Made by a program: the position numbers and the translations under genes. Below, piece after piece: positions 45,682-53,948 of a stretch of DNA of 64,000 nt. Each line of letters opens with the position of its first letter. The stretch's first letter is position 1. Under the pieces are notes generated by a model, which ran no database searches, was not told the origin of the DNA, and worked only from the letters and a program-made list of their open reading frames with translations. Origin of the DNA: Promicromonospora iranensis (GTDB lineage: Bacteria; Actinomycetota; Actinomycetes; Actinomycetales; Cellulomonadaceae); the NCBI RefSeq assembly GCF_028994805.1, contig NZ_JAJQQP010000010.1:1-64000 (forward strand), in the 5' to 3' direction.

Positions 45682-46541
45682 CGTTGCCGGCTGACAGCCA
45701 CGTGCACAGCGAGTGGTCGTGGGACACCGGCGGCCCGCGGTCGCACGCCGTCGGACGCATGCAGGCGACCTGCGCCCACGCCGTCAAGATCGGGCTGCCG
45801 GCGATCTACTTCACCGAACACCTTGATATCCCCGACACGTGGCGCGCCGAGCCCGAGGACCTGATGCCGCACCAGCAGGACTTCATCAACAGCTCCGGCC
45901 GCGTCGACTTCGCCCCGTTCGACGCGGAAGGCTATCTCGAAGCCGTCGATCGCATGCGTCATGCCTTCCCCGGTCTCCGGATCCACACCGGTGTGGAGTT
46001 CGGGCAACCGCACCTGTTCGGCGCTCAGGCAGAGCAGATCGTCGATCTAGGCCTGATCGACAGGGTGCTCGGCTCGCTGCACACCATCGACCTCGGTGAG
46101 GGCGCCGCAGAACCGAACATGCTCTTCCGTGAGCACGATCCGGCGGTCGTGATGCATGGCTATCTCGACGAGGTTCCCGTCATGGTGCGGGGATCGGACG
46201 TGTTCGAGGTCTTCACGCACATCGACTACGCGGTACGCCAATGGCCCACGGCGACTGTCGGGCCGTTCGACCCGCGCCCGTTCGAGGAAGCATTCAGGGC
46301 AGCGATGCGGTCGATCGCCGAGGGCGGACGAGCCCTCGAGATGAACACGCGCCGCCTCTGGCCGTGGATCCCGCAGTGGTGGGCCGAAGAAGGCGGCAAG
46401 GCAGTCAGCATCGGCAGCGACGCCCACACGCCCGACGCGATCGCGGCGAACTTCCCCGAAGCCACCGCCATGCTCGAGCACTTCGGGTTCAGGCCGGGAC
46501 GTGCGGCGGAAGATCTGTGGACCAGGTCGCGCGCACTCTGA
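45678..46541 (+). CDS. PHP-domain phosphoesterase (histidinol-phosphatase-like)
   Basis: Metal-dependent phosphohydrolase of the PHP family, 287 residues. Metal-site motifs in order: DSHVHSEWS, FTEHLD, GVEFG, GSLHTID, FTHIDY and GSDAHTPD. Start ATG 45678 overlaps the isomerase stop (ATGA), so translation is coupled. Sequence alone cannot distinguish histidinol phosphatase from a sugar-phosphate phosphatase; coupling to two mannose-6-phosphate isomerases favours a sugar phosphate or a housekeeping role in relieving sugar-phosphate stress (inference). Confidence 0.85.
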   Translation: MTLPADSHVHSEWSWDTGGPRSHAVGRMQATCAHAVKIGLPAIYFTEHLDIPDTWRAEPEDLMPHQQDFINSSGRVDFAPFDAEGYLEAVDRMRHAFPGLRIHTGVEFGQPHLFGAQAEQIVDLGLIDRVLGSLHTIDLGEGAAEPNMLFREHDPAVVMHGYLDEVPVMVRGSDVFEVFTHIDYAVRQWPTATVGPFDPRPFEEAFRAAMRSIAEGGRALEMNTRRLWPWIPQWWAEEGGKAVSIGSDAHTPDAIAANFPEATAMLEHFGFRPGRAAEDLWTRSRAL

Positions 46542-46561
46542 GGGCCTGGCTTGGGCCCCTC
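46540..46561. terminator. Weak hairpin between convergent PHP and AAA+ genes
   Basis: GAGGGCC pairs with GGCCCCTC allowing one bulge around a 7-base loop. It overlaps the stop region in the 22-base gap between the converging genes, so it could serve both. Confidence 0.4.
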
Positions 46562-46563
46562 CC

Positions 46564-47856
46564 TCATGAGCGACGGCGCCTCTTCAGGTACGCCGCGAGC
46601 TCGTCGTACGCACCGGTCTCGTTGCCGTACTGCGCGTAGTTCTTGGCGGTCTCCATCCACTCTCCGATGCTCGGCCGCACGGACTTCGCCGACTCCAGGA
46701 GCTGCCGCTGCGTGATCGGCACCACCCGGCCGGACGCCATCGACTCCTCCATCGCCGTCTCCGTCGCCTGCTCGCACACCAGCGCGAGGTCGGCACCCGA
46801 CATGCCGTCCGTCGCCCGCGCGATCTTCGCGAGATCGAGCCGCTCGGCAGGACGGCCGCGCAGGTGCAGTCGCAGGATCGCCTCGCGGCCCTCGACGTCC
46901 GGCGGGAGCACCAGCACGGTCCGGTCGAACCGCCCCGGCCGGAGCAGCGCCGAGTCGATGTCCCACGGGTGGTTGCTCGCACCGAGCACGAAGAGCCCGT
47001 CGTTCTCCGTGCTCGCGCCATCCAGCTCGGAGAGCATCTGGTTCACGACCCCGCGCATGGCCGAGCCGCCGCCGCGGAGGTTCGACCGCTTCTGGCCGAG
47101 GGCGTCCATCTCGTCGAAGAACAGGACGCACGGCCGGTTCTGACGGGCCGTGTCGAAGATGTCGCGCAGGTTGCGTTCGCTGCTGCCGATCCACATGTCG
47201 AGGACGTCGCTCAGGCCGATCTCGTAGAAGCTCGCACCGAGCTCCCCCGCGAGCGCCCGGGCGATGAACGTCTTGCCGCAGCCGGGCGGTCCCCACAGCA
47301 GGAGCCCGCCGCGCAGCGACTTGCCGAACTCCTTGCTCAGCTCCGGGTTGCGCAGCGGCGTGAGGAACGACTGGTCGAGGCGCTTCTTCACGCTGGCGAG
47401 GCCACCGACGTCCGCCAGCGTGACGCCGGCCTGTCCGAGCCTGCCGAGGGCGGGCTCGGCGACGGGCTCGCTGCCTGACCACTGTTCGAGGATCTCGTCA
47501 GCGGTGTCCGGGATGGCAGCCGCAGCCGCGTGCGGTGCGTCCGCGAGCGCGGCCGGGGATGACGCTGCCTCGGCGTCGGCCGGGGTGGCCGGCGGGTCCA
47601 CCGGAGCGAGCGCGTCGGCGAGGCGGCCGTAGGACGCCGCCTTCGTCTCGTCGCCGAGCGCCCGTGCGGCGTCGGCCGCGGTGCGGAGCGCCTCGACATG
47701 GTCTGGCACAGCCGCGAGCACCGTGGTGGCGTGCGTGAGTGCCTCGTCCGGCCGGCCGGCCTCCGCGAACAGTCTCGCGACGTGTGCCCGCACCGCGTGA
47801 TTGGCGGGATCAGCGGTCAGCGCGACGAGCAGTGCGTCGATCACCGGATGCGTCAT
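46564..47856 (-). CDS. AAA+ ATPase with N-terminal TPR-like helices
   Basis: Cytoplasmic ATPase of 430 residues, probably a protein-remodelling machine. N-terminal helices (about 1-85) look like TPR units (AVRAHVARLFAEAGRPDEALTHA). An Ala/Pro linker leads to one AAA module: Walker A GPPGCGKT (189-196), Walker B VLFFDEMDAL (244-253), sensor LGASN, arginine finger region RPGRFDR, and the sensor-2 helix SGADLALVCEQA. It is closest in style to the Cdc48/FtsH-type classic AAA group but lacks a protease domain. Divergent from a TPR membrane protein, 113 bases apart, which is a plausible partner. Substrate unknown. Confidence 0.85.
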   Translation of the reverse strand: MTHPVIDALLVALTADPANHAVRAHVARLFAEAGRPDEALTHATTVLAAVPDHVEALRTAADAARALGDETKAASYGRLADALAPVDPPATPADAEAASSPAALADAPHAAAAAIPDTADEILEQWSGSEPVAEPALGRLGQAGVTLADVGGLASVKKRLDQSFLTPLRNPELSKEFGKSLRGGLLLWGPPGCGKTFIARALAGELGASFYEIGLSDVLDMWIGSSERNLRDIFDTARQNRPCVLFFDEMDALGQKRSNLRGGGSAMRGVVNQMLSELDGASTENDGLFVLGASNHPWDIDSALLRPGRFDRTVLVLPPDVEGREAILRLHLRGRPAERLDLAKIARATDGMSGADLALVCEQATETAMEESMASGRVVPITQRQLLESAKSVRPSIGEWMETAKNYAQYGNETGAYDELAAYLKRRRRS

Positions 47857-47889
47857 TCGCCGAACGGTACCGGATCAGTTTCGACCACT

Positions 47890-47918
47890 TTGACCGGTCT
47901 AGCCGCGACCTCTACGGT
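47890..47918 (+). promoter_or_regulatory. Predicted promoter of the TPR membrane protein gene
   Basis: TTGACC (47890-47895), 17-base spacer, TACGGT (47913-47918), 52 bases before ATG 47970, in the gap to the divergent AAA+ gene. Confidence 0.5.
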
Positions 47919-47969
47919 GTGCGTGATTCGTGCTCGAACCCGAGCCACGACCGGGGTTCTGGGGTGGGA

Positions 47970-49196
47970 ATGAACGAGACTGCAGTTGCCGCAGAGCGAC
48001 GGGGCCTGGCACTGCTCGAGCTTGGCCGTGGCCGGGAGGCGGAACAGCAGTTCCGCGCCGCGCTGGCCGCGACCCCGGACGACCCCGACCTCCTGGCCCA
48101 CCTGGCACACGCGCTCCTCCAGCAGGACCGGCACCAGGAGGCGCACGACGTCAGTCGCGCGGCCGTGGGCGCGGCACCTGAGCACGTGATGGCCTACTCG
48201 ATCCTCTCGGCGTCCCTCGCTGGGCTGGATCGCCTGGCCGAGGCACGCGACGCCATCCGGCGGGCCCTCGCGCTGGCCCCGCACTTCGCCGGGCTGCACG
48301 TCCAGGAGGCCCGCGTGCTGCTGGCCCAGGAGCTGCCCGCCGAGGCACTGGTGAGCATCGCACGGGCACGCTCGCTCCACCCCGAGGACTCCGACGCGGC
48401 GGCGGTACAGGCCGCCGCGCTGTACGACACGAAGCGGTTCGGGGAGGCGGACGCCGCAGTGTGCGAGGCCCTGCGCCTGGACCCGGAGAACGTCGTCGCG
48501 CACCGCGTCCAGGGCCTGCTGGCGCTGCGCCGTGGCGGCGGTTCTCCCGCCGTCCAGGCGCACCGGACCGCGTTGCGCCTCTCGCCCACGGACTCCGGTG
48601 CCCGCGAGGGTCTGGCTTTCTCCCTCAAGTCACGCAACCCGCTCTATGGCCTCCTGCTGCGCTACAGCATGTGGTTGCAGGCGCAGCCCAGGGCGCTGCG
48701 GGTGGGGATGGTCTTCCTGCCGCTGATCCTGATCCGGCTGCTGCGACCGTTCGACGACGAGCTGTGGGCCACCGCGCTCATCACACTCGTGCTCGCGTAC
48801 GTCGTGCTGAGCTGGAGCCTCGAGCCGCTGATGAACACCGTGCTGCTGCTCAGCCGCGACCGGCACGTGCTGGGCCGTCCGGAGCGGTTGGCGACCTACG
48901 CCTTCCTCGGCTTCGCGGGGGCGGCCGTCGTCGTGCTCACCGTGGGCCTCACAGGGAGCTTCCCCTTCTTCCCGACCCTTGCTCCTGCTCTGGGCCTGTG
49001 GGCGATGGCCCTCGGCTCCGCCCACACAGTCAAGGCGGGACGAGTCAAGGTGCTGACCATCGGGGGCGGGTTGGCCGCGGCTCTCTCCTCCGTGGCGTTC
49101 GTCGGCACCGTGGCCGGCGTCGGCGGACTGGGCATCGCGGTGATGGCGGTGCTGCTGGGCGGCGTCGCGGCACTCTGGTTCACGGCGTTCGCCTGA
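47970..49196 (+). CDS. TPR-repeat protein with C-terminal membrane domain
   Basis: Integral membrane protein of 408 residues. Residues 1-215 form about six tetratricopeptide repeats (for example ALLELGRGREAEQQFRAAL), facing the cytoplasm; residues 225-408 contain about six hydrophobic segments (LITLVLAYVVLSW, AFLGFAGAAVVVLTVGL, GGGLAAALSSVAFVG, VMAVLLGGVAALWF). ATG 47970 follows GGGGTGGGA. TPR domains bind peptides, so it may recruit the divergently encoded AAA+ ATPase, which also has TPR-like helices. No enzymatic motif seen; function unknown. Confidence 0.8.
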   Translation: MNETAVAAERRGLALLELGRGREAEQQFRAALAATPDDPDLLAHLAHALLQQDRHQEAHDVSRAAVGAAPEHVMAYSILSASLAGLDRLAEARDAIRRALALAPHFAGLHVQEARVLLAQELPAEALVSIARARSLHPEDSDAAAVQAAALYDTKRFGEADAAVCEALRLDPENVVAHRVQGLLALRRGGGSPAVQAHRTALRLSPTDSGAREGLAFSLKSRNPLYGLLLRYSMWLQAQPRALRVGMVFLPLILIRLLRPFDDELWATALITLVLAYVVLSWSLEPLMNTVLLLSRDRHVLGRPERLATYAFLGFAGAAVVVLTVGLTGSFPFFPTLAPALGLWAMALGSAHTVKAGRVKVLTIGGGLAAALSSVAFVGTVAGVGGLGIAVMAVLLGGVAALWFTAFA

Positions 49197-49385
49197 GGAG
49201 AGCGCCCCGCGGCCGCATGATCGCCGTAGCCAGTCTCCTGGCACTTGGCTTCACGACCGGAGCCGCCTTCGCCGTCCGTCACATCGTCGGGCCGGCAGCA
49301 CCACAGCGGCGACGTCCTCATCCTGGTCTCAGGTTGATCGGGGACAATCGGCGGCAAAAGCATCGACTGGAGAGGGTGGGCCGGC

Positions 49386-50069
49386 GTGCGGATCATGATC
49401 GCGGATGACGAGGCGGCTATCCGTGAGTCGCTGGAACGGGTGCTCCAGGTCGAGGGTTACGACACCAGCACCGTCGCCAACGGTCTCGCCGTGCTCGACG
49501 AGGTCGGTGGCGACGCGCCGGATCTGCTGATCCTCGACGTGATGATGCCCCGCCTCGGCGGGTTGGAGACGTGCCGGCGGTTGCGGGCGGCGGGTCAGGA
49601 TCTGCCGGTGCTGATGCTCACCGCCCGGGATCAGGTCTTCGACCGGGTCGCGGGGCTGGACGCGGGCGCCGACGACTATCTGCCCAAGCCGTTCGCCACC
49701 GAGGAGCTGCTGGCGCGGGTGCGGGCCCTGCTGCGCCGCCGCGCGCCGGGCGACGACGAGTCGCAGATCCTCATCTTCGCCGACGTCCGGGTCGATCCCG
49801 ACAGGTTCGAGGCCTGGCGAGGCGAGCGGCCGCTCCGCCTGACCCGGACCGAGTTCTCCCTGCTGCAGGTGCTCGTGCGCAACGCGACCAGGGTGTTGAC
49901 CCGCGACGCGCTGTTCGAGGCGATCTGGGGCTTCGACATGAGCGTCACCGCCAACAACCTCCAGGTGTACGTGAGCTACCTGCGCCGCAAGATGGAGGCC
50001 GAGGGTGAACCGCGGTTGATCTACACGCTGCGCGGCCTGGGGTACACGATGCGGGAGACTCCTCCGTGA
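49386..50069 (+). CDS. OmpR-family response regulator
   Basis: Two-component transcription factor of 227 residues. Receiver domain intact: acidic pair in IADDE, phosphoacceptor Asp51 in LILDVMMP, Thr in LTARD and Lys in YLPKPF. The C-terminal winged helix (about 130-225) ends [12 protein letters not shown]. Start GTG 49386, with GGAGAGGGTGG upstream. The stop codon overlaps the kinase start (GTGA). The 189 bases before it contain no other gene. Confidence 0.93.
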   Translation: MRIMIADDEAAIRESLERVLQVEGYDTSTVANGLAVLDEVGGDAPDLLILDVMMPRLGGLETCRRLRAAGQDLPVLMLTARDQVFDRVAGLDAGADDYLPKPFATEELLARVRALLRRRAPGDDESQILIFADVRVDPDRFEAWRGERPLRLTRTEFSLLQVLVRNATRVLTRDALFEAIWGFDMSVTANNLQVYVSYLRRKMEAEGEPRLIYTLRGLGYTMRETPP

Positions 50070-51517
50070 GCAGGCCCGCCGGCCGAGGCTCGCGCCGGCT
50101 GACCCGTTGGTGGCGGCGCCGGTCGCTGCGGACCAGGCTGACGGTGATCGCGGCGACGGCCATCGCGGTCTGCGTCTTCCTGGCCTTCCAAGTAGCCAGC
50201 GAGCTACTGGAATCGGAGCTGCAGGACGCCGCGGAGGATCAGCTGCGCGCCGACTCCCGCGTCCTGGCGACGGACGCGGAACGCGCCGGTCTGGCGCAGG
50301 TCCAGCTACCGCCGTATCCCGGATCCGGTCGACTGGTGCGGGTCATCCTGCCCGACGGCTCGACCCGGACGCCTGCCGGACAACCCGCGCTGCCCCCGGT
50401 CAGCGAGCGCGCCGGGCGCGTGGCGCAGGGCGCGTCGGCCGACCTGATGGAGTCGGGCGACAGCGACGACGACGGTTACCTCGTCTACACGCTGCGGGCG
50501 GACGGCGGCGCGGTCCAGGTGGCCCGCGCCGCCGACGACAGGCCGGTCAACCAGTTCGGGTGGGGCATGCTGCTGATCGGGCTGCTCTGCGTGGTCGGCG
50601 GCGCCCTTGTCGGGCGGGCCGTGGCGCGGACCGGGCTGGCACCGATCGACCGGCTGACCGCCGCCGCGGTCCGTGTCGCGCACACCCGGGATCTCGACGC
50701 CGACATCCCGGACGAGGGCGGTGGGGAGATCCGGCGGCTGATCCAGGCGATCAACGACATGCTCGCCGCGCTCCGGGACTCCCGTCGGGCCCAGCGGCTG
50801 CTCGTCGAGGACGCCGACCACGAGCTCAAGACCCCGCTCACCAGCCTGCGCCTCAACGTCGAGCTGCTGATCCGGCTCGATCGGCGCGGCACCCTCGACA
50901 GCGCACTGCCGGCGGAGAGCCGGACCCGGCTGCTCAACGATCTCGGCGCCCAGGTGGCCGAGCTGAGCACCCTTGCCGCCGAGCTGACCGACCTGGCGCG
51001 CGGCGACGTCAGCGACGAGAGCACCGAGGTGCTCGACCTCGCCGACGTGGTGGTGGCCGCCGCGGCCCGGGCGCGTTCCCGTGTGCCCGACATCGAGGTC
51101 ACGCTCGACGTGACCTCCGTGTGGGTGAGCGGACGTCCCGCCGGCCTCCGACGGGCCGTGCTCAACCTCATCGACAATGCCGGCAAGTGGTCTCCCGCGG
51201 ACCAGCCGGTCCAGGTCCGGCTCCGTGCCGAGGGCGCGTCGGCCGTGCTCGAGGTCGACGACGCAGGGCCGGGCATCGACGCTGTCGACGTGCCGCGGGT
51301 GTTCGACCGGTTCTACCGTGCCGACAGCGCCCGGGCGTTGCCAGGATCCGGTCTGGGGCTGTCGATCGTGCAGCGGGTCGTCGACGCCCACGACGGCCGG
51401 GTCACCGTCGCCCGGTCCGCACGCGGTGGCGCGCTGCTTCGGGTCGACCTCCCTGCTGCGGCGCGGGACAGCTCCGGAGAGACGTACCGTGGTACCACTT
51501 CTCTCCCCCGATTGTGA
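50066..51517 (+). CDS. Membrane sensor histidine kinase
   Basis: Partner kinase of the preceding regulator, 483 residues. Two membrane segments (about 24-46 and 166-190) enclose an extracytoplasmic sensor of 120 residues with no recognised fold. HAMP linker, then the dimerisation helix with His252 in [17 protein letters not shown] box [11 protein letters not shown]1 DDAGPGI, F box FDRFYRAD and G2 [12 protein letters not shown] start coupled to the regulator. Resembles MprB/CseC-type envelope-stress kinases of actinomycetes. The copper-enzyme gene that follows may be a target (inference). Confidence 0.93.
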   Translation: MSRPAGRGSRRLTRWWRRRSLRTRLTVIAATAIAVCVFLAFQVASELLESELQDAAEDQLRADSRVLATDAERAGLAQVQLPPYPGSGRLVRVILPDGSTRTPAGQPALPPVSERAGRVAQGASADLMESGDSDDDGYLVYTLRADGGAVQVARAADDRPVNQFGWGMLLIGLLCVVGGALVGRAVARTGLAPIDRLTAAAVRVAHTRDLDADIPDEGGGEIRRLIQAINDMLAALRDSRRAQRLLVEDADHELKTPLTSLRLNVELLIRLDRRGTLDSALPAESRTRLLNDLGAQVAELSTLAAELTDLARGDVSDESTEVLDLADVVVAAAARARSRVPDIEVTLDVTSVWVSGRPAGLRRAVLNLIDNAGKWSPADQPVQVRLRAEGASAVLEVDDAGPGIDAVDVPRVFDRFYRADSARALPGSGLGLSIVQRVVDAHDGRVTVARSARGGALLRVDLPAAARDSSGETYRGTTSLPRL

Positions 51518-51566
51518 CGACCGTAGTACGACGAAACGGGACGGGATCGAGCCTAGCGTTCAGGCC

Positions 51567-52793
51567 ATGACACAACCTGAGAGTCCACTGCGGAAGTTCG
51601 GGGCGGCCGCCATGGCGCTGGCGGCGGTGCTCGCTGTCGCCGCCTGCGGGTCGGCCGCCGACAACGGTGCGGCGCCCACCGCGGCCGGCCCGCACAGCGC
51701 GCACGCGGGCGCGTCCTCGGCTCCACCGCAGCCGCTGCGCGACGGCGAGCGGTTCCTCGAGCTGAAGATACCCGAGGGCTACACGCCCGAGCCTCCGGAG
51801 GGCGCCGTGGACGAGTACCGGTGCCAGGTGCTCGATCCGGGCCTGACCGAGGAGGCGTTCCTGACCGGGACCCAGGTCATGCCGGACAACGTCGCCATCG
51901 CGCACCACGGCATCGTGTACGCGGTGCCACCGGGCGCCGCCGCCGCGGTGCGCGAGCAGGACGCGAAGACTCCCGGCCCCGGCTGGCAGTGTTTCGGCGG
52001 GACCGGCGTGGAGGGTGCCGACTTCGTGGACGACGATGACGAGGGCGGCGGCCCGGGCGCGGTGTGGGCGGCCACCTGGGCGCCGGGCGCCACGGAGACT
52101 CTGCTCGACCAGGACGTCGGCTTCAAGCTGGAGCCGGGCAGCCTGATCATCTTCCAGATGCACTACAACCTGCTCGCGACCGACGGCGAGCCGGCCGGGT
52201 CGGACCGCTCGGCGGTGCGGCTGCGGCTGACGGACGGCACGCCGCAGACCCGGACGCTCGAGACGTGGACGGTCAACGCGCCGACCGACCTGCCCTGCGC
52301 CGCCGACGAGTCGGGTCCGCTCTGTGACCGGGCGGCCTCGATCGCGGATGTGAAGAAGCGGTTCGGGTCGGAGGCCGGCGGATTCGCGGACGAGCTGGTG
52401 GAGGAGTGCAACGAGGGCGGCGTGCCGACGCCCGGTGACACCCAGTCCTGCGACCACGAGGTCGAGGAGCCGGTGACGGTGTTCGCCAATTTCGGTCACA
52501 TGCACATGCTCGGGAAGTCCATGAAGGTCGAGCTCAACCCGGGCACCCCGAAGGCCAAGGTCCTGCTGGACGTGCCGCAGTTCGACTTCGACAACCAGCG
52601 GATGGTGAAGCTGCCGTCGCCGATGGAGATCGGTCCGGGGGACACGCTGCGGGTGACGTGTACGCACGACGCGGGGCTGCGCAAACAGTTGCCGCAGCTG
52701 AGCAGTCTGCCGCCGCGCTACGTGGTGTGGGGCGACGGCACCGGCGACGAGATGTGCGTTGACTTCATGACGATCTCCCCCCGCAAGTCCTGA
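51567..52793 (+). CDS. Copper type II, ascorbate-dependent monooxygenase-like lipoprotein
   Basis: Exported lipoprotein of 408 residues (signal ends AVAAC, Cys27) with the two-domain fold of peptidylglycine alpha-hydroxylating and dopamine beta-monooxygenases. All copper ligands of that family can be matched: His113-His114 (AHHGIVY) and His199 (QMHYN) for CuH; His311 and His313 (GHMHMLG) and Met396 (GDEMC) for CuM. Such enzymes hydroxylate C-H bonds with O2 at the cell surface; the bacterial substrates are unknown. Lies 49 bases after the histidine kinase. ATG 51567 has no ribosome-binding site, and a TAGCGT -10-like element ends seven bases upstream, so it may also be transcribed leaderless. 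A long imperfectly characterised region rich in Ala/Pro follows the lipid anchor. Confidence 0.85.
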   Translation: MTQPESPLRKFGAAAMALAAVLAVAACGSAADNGAAPTAAGPHSAHAGASSAPPQPLRDGERFLELKIPEGYTPEPPEGAVDEYRCQVLDPGLTEEAFLTGTQVMPDNVAIAHHGIVYAVPPGAAAAVREQDAKTPGPGWQCFGGTGVEGADFVDDDDEGGGPGAVWAATWAPGATETLLDQDVGFKLEPGSLIIFQMHYNLLATDGEPAGSDRSAVRLRLTDGTPQTRTLETWTVNAPTDLPCAADESGPLCDRAASIADVKKRFGSEAGGFADELVEECNEGGVPTPGDTQSCDHEVEEPVTVFANFGHMHMLGKSMKVELNPGTPKAKVLLDVPQFDFDNQRMVKLPSPMEIGPGDTLRVTCTHDAGLRKQLPQLSSLPPRYVVWGDGTGDEMCVDFMTISPRKS

Positions 52794-52800
52794 CGAAGCA

Positions 52801-52866
52801 GCGGACGTGTGTGAGCTCACTGAGGTCAACAAGCCGAAAGACAGCTCTGAGCTCACACACGTCCGC
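52801..52866. repeat. 19-bp perfect inverted repeat with TGAGCTCA cores
   Basis: Arms 52801-52819 and 52848-52866 are perfectly complementary across a 28-base spacer. Each arm itself contains the palindrome TGAGCTCA (centres 36 bases apart). It starts eight bases after the monooxygenase stop and ends 31 bases before the DoxX-Rieske start. It could be a terminator, a pair of operators, or both. Confidence 0.8.
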
Positions 52867-52897
52867 ACTGAACCTGCGACATGAAAGGCGACCTCTC

Positions 52898-53887
52898 GTG
52901 TCCCCCACACCTTCCCCAGGCGAGACGACGCCACCGGTCGATGCGCCACAACGGACACCGATCTGGGCGCTCCTCCCGCTGCGCGTCTTCCTCGGCGGCA
53001 CCTTCATCTACGCAGGCCTCTCCAAGATCCTCGACCCCCACTACCTGGACCACACCTCACCCCTCGGCATCCACGCTCAGATGCTGCACGCCGCGACAAC
53101 CTCGCCGATCGGTCCGCTGGTGTCCTTCACGGCCGAGCACCCGGCCGTCACCGGCCTCGTCATCGCCTTCGGCGAGATCGCTGTCGGGCTGGGCACCCTG
53201 CTCGGGCTGTTCACCCGTATCGCCGCACTCGGCGGGCTTCTCCTCGCGCTGAGCTTCTTCCTCACCGTCAGCTGGACGACCCGCCCCTACTACTTCGGCG
53301 CCGACATCGTCTTCGCGGCCGCCTGGACCCCGCTGCTGATCGCCGGCGACGCAGGCCCGTTCTCCATGTCAGCCCTCCTGCGCGACGCGATACGTCGTCG
53401 TCGCCGGCCGAACCCCACCCCGGAGCAAGGAAGCGTTGCCGAACGACGCACCTTGCTCCGGGGCGGTCTGATCGCCGCGACGGCCGCTGCCCTCGGCGGC
53501 ACTGTCTTCGCCCTGACCCGGCGCACCACCACCCCGGAACCGAGCCAGCAAGACGACCAGCAAGAAGGCCAGCCAGAAGACCCAGGAACGAGCTCCCCGA
53601 CAGTGATCGCTGCGGTCGCCGACGTCGCCGTCGGTTCGTCGACACGCTTCACCACGCCGAACGGTTCCGCCGCATACCTGTTGCGCCCTTCGACCGACAC
53701 CTTCCTGGCGTTCCTCGCCGCCTGCACACACCAGGGCTGCCCCATCAAGCCCGCGGACCCCGGCTTCCGCTGCCCGTGCCACGGATCCACGTTCGACGAC
53801 AACGGCCAGGTCACCGGCGGACCAGCGACGACCCCCCTGGCCACCGTGCCGGTGCACGTCGTCGACGGGCAGGTCACCACTGAATAG
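52898..53887 (+). CDS. DoxX-family membrane protein fused to a Rieske [2Fe-2S] domain
   Basis: Membrane redox protein of 329 residues. DoxX/TQO-type domain with four helices (about 22-155), a basic loop, then an internal twin-arginine segment AERRTLLRGGLIAATAAALGG (Arg183-Arg184) acting as a further membrane anchor, a Gln/Pro-rich spacer and a C-terminal Rieske domain (about 235-329). Cluster ligands are Cys276 and His278 (CTHQGC) and Cys292 and His295 (CPCHGS); Cys281 and Cys294 would form the disulfide of high-potential Rieske proteins. The domain should sit outside after Tat export. GTG 52898 follows AAAGG. May pass electrons from quinol, perhaps to the copper enzyme upstream (inference). 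Confidence 0.88.
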   Translation: MSPTPSPGETTPPVDAPQRTPIWALLPLRVFLGGTFIYAGLSKILDPHYLDHTSPLGIHAQMLHAATTSPIGPLVSFTAEHPAVTGLVIAFGEIAVGLGTLLGLFTRIAALGGLLLALSFFLTVSWTTRPYYFGADIVFAAAWTPLLIAGDAGPFSMSALLRDAIRRRRRPNPTPEQGSVAERRTLLRGGLIAATAAALGGTVFALTRRTTTPEPSQQDDQQEGQPEDPGTSSPTVIAAVADVAVGSSTRFTTPNGSAAYLLRPSTDTFLAFLAACTHQGCPIKPADPGFRCPCHGSTFDDNGQVTGGPATTPLATVPVHVVDGQVTTE

Positions 53888-53892
53888 CTGCA

Positions 53893-53931
53893 CACCGCCC
53901 GTGCGACCCCGTGGCGGTCGGACGGGCGGTG
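53893..53931. terminator. Bidirectional terminator between DoxX-Rieske and NarL-type genes
   Basis: 16-bp stem with one mismatch (53893-53908 with 53916-53931) and a 7-base loop, in the 61-base gap between convergent genes. Confidence 0.75.
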
Positions 53932-53948
53932 ACGTGGGCGGCCGGGAG

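Noticed and set aside
52801-52866. Inverted repeat as the ends of a small insertion sequence
   Set aside because: The spacer is only 28 bases with no transposase and no target-site duplication.
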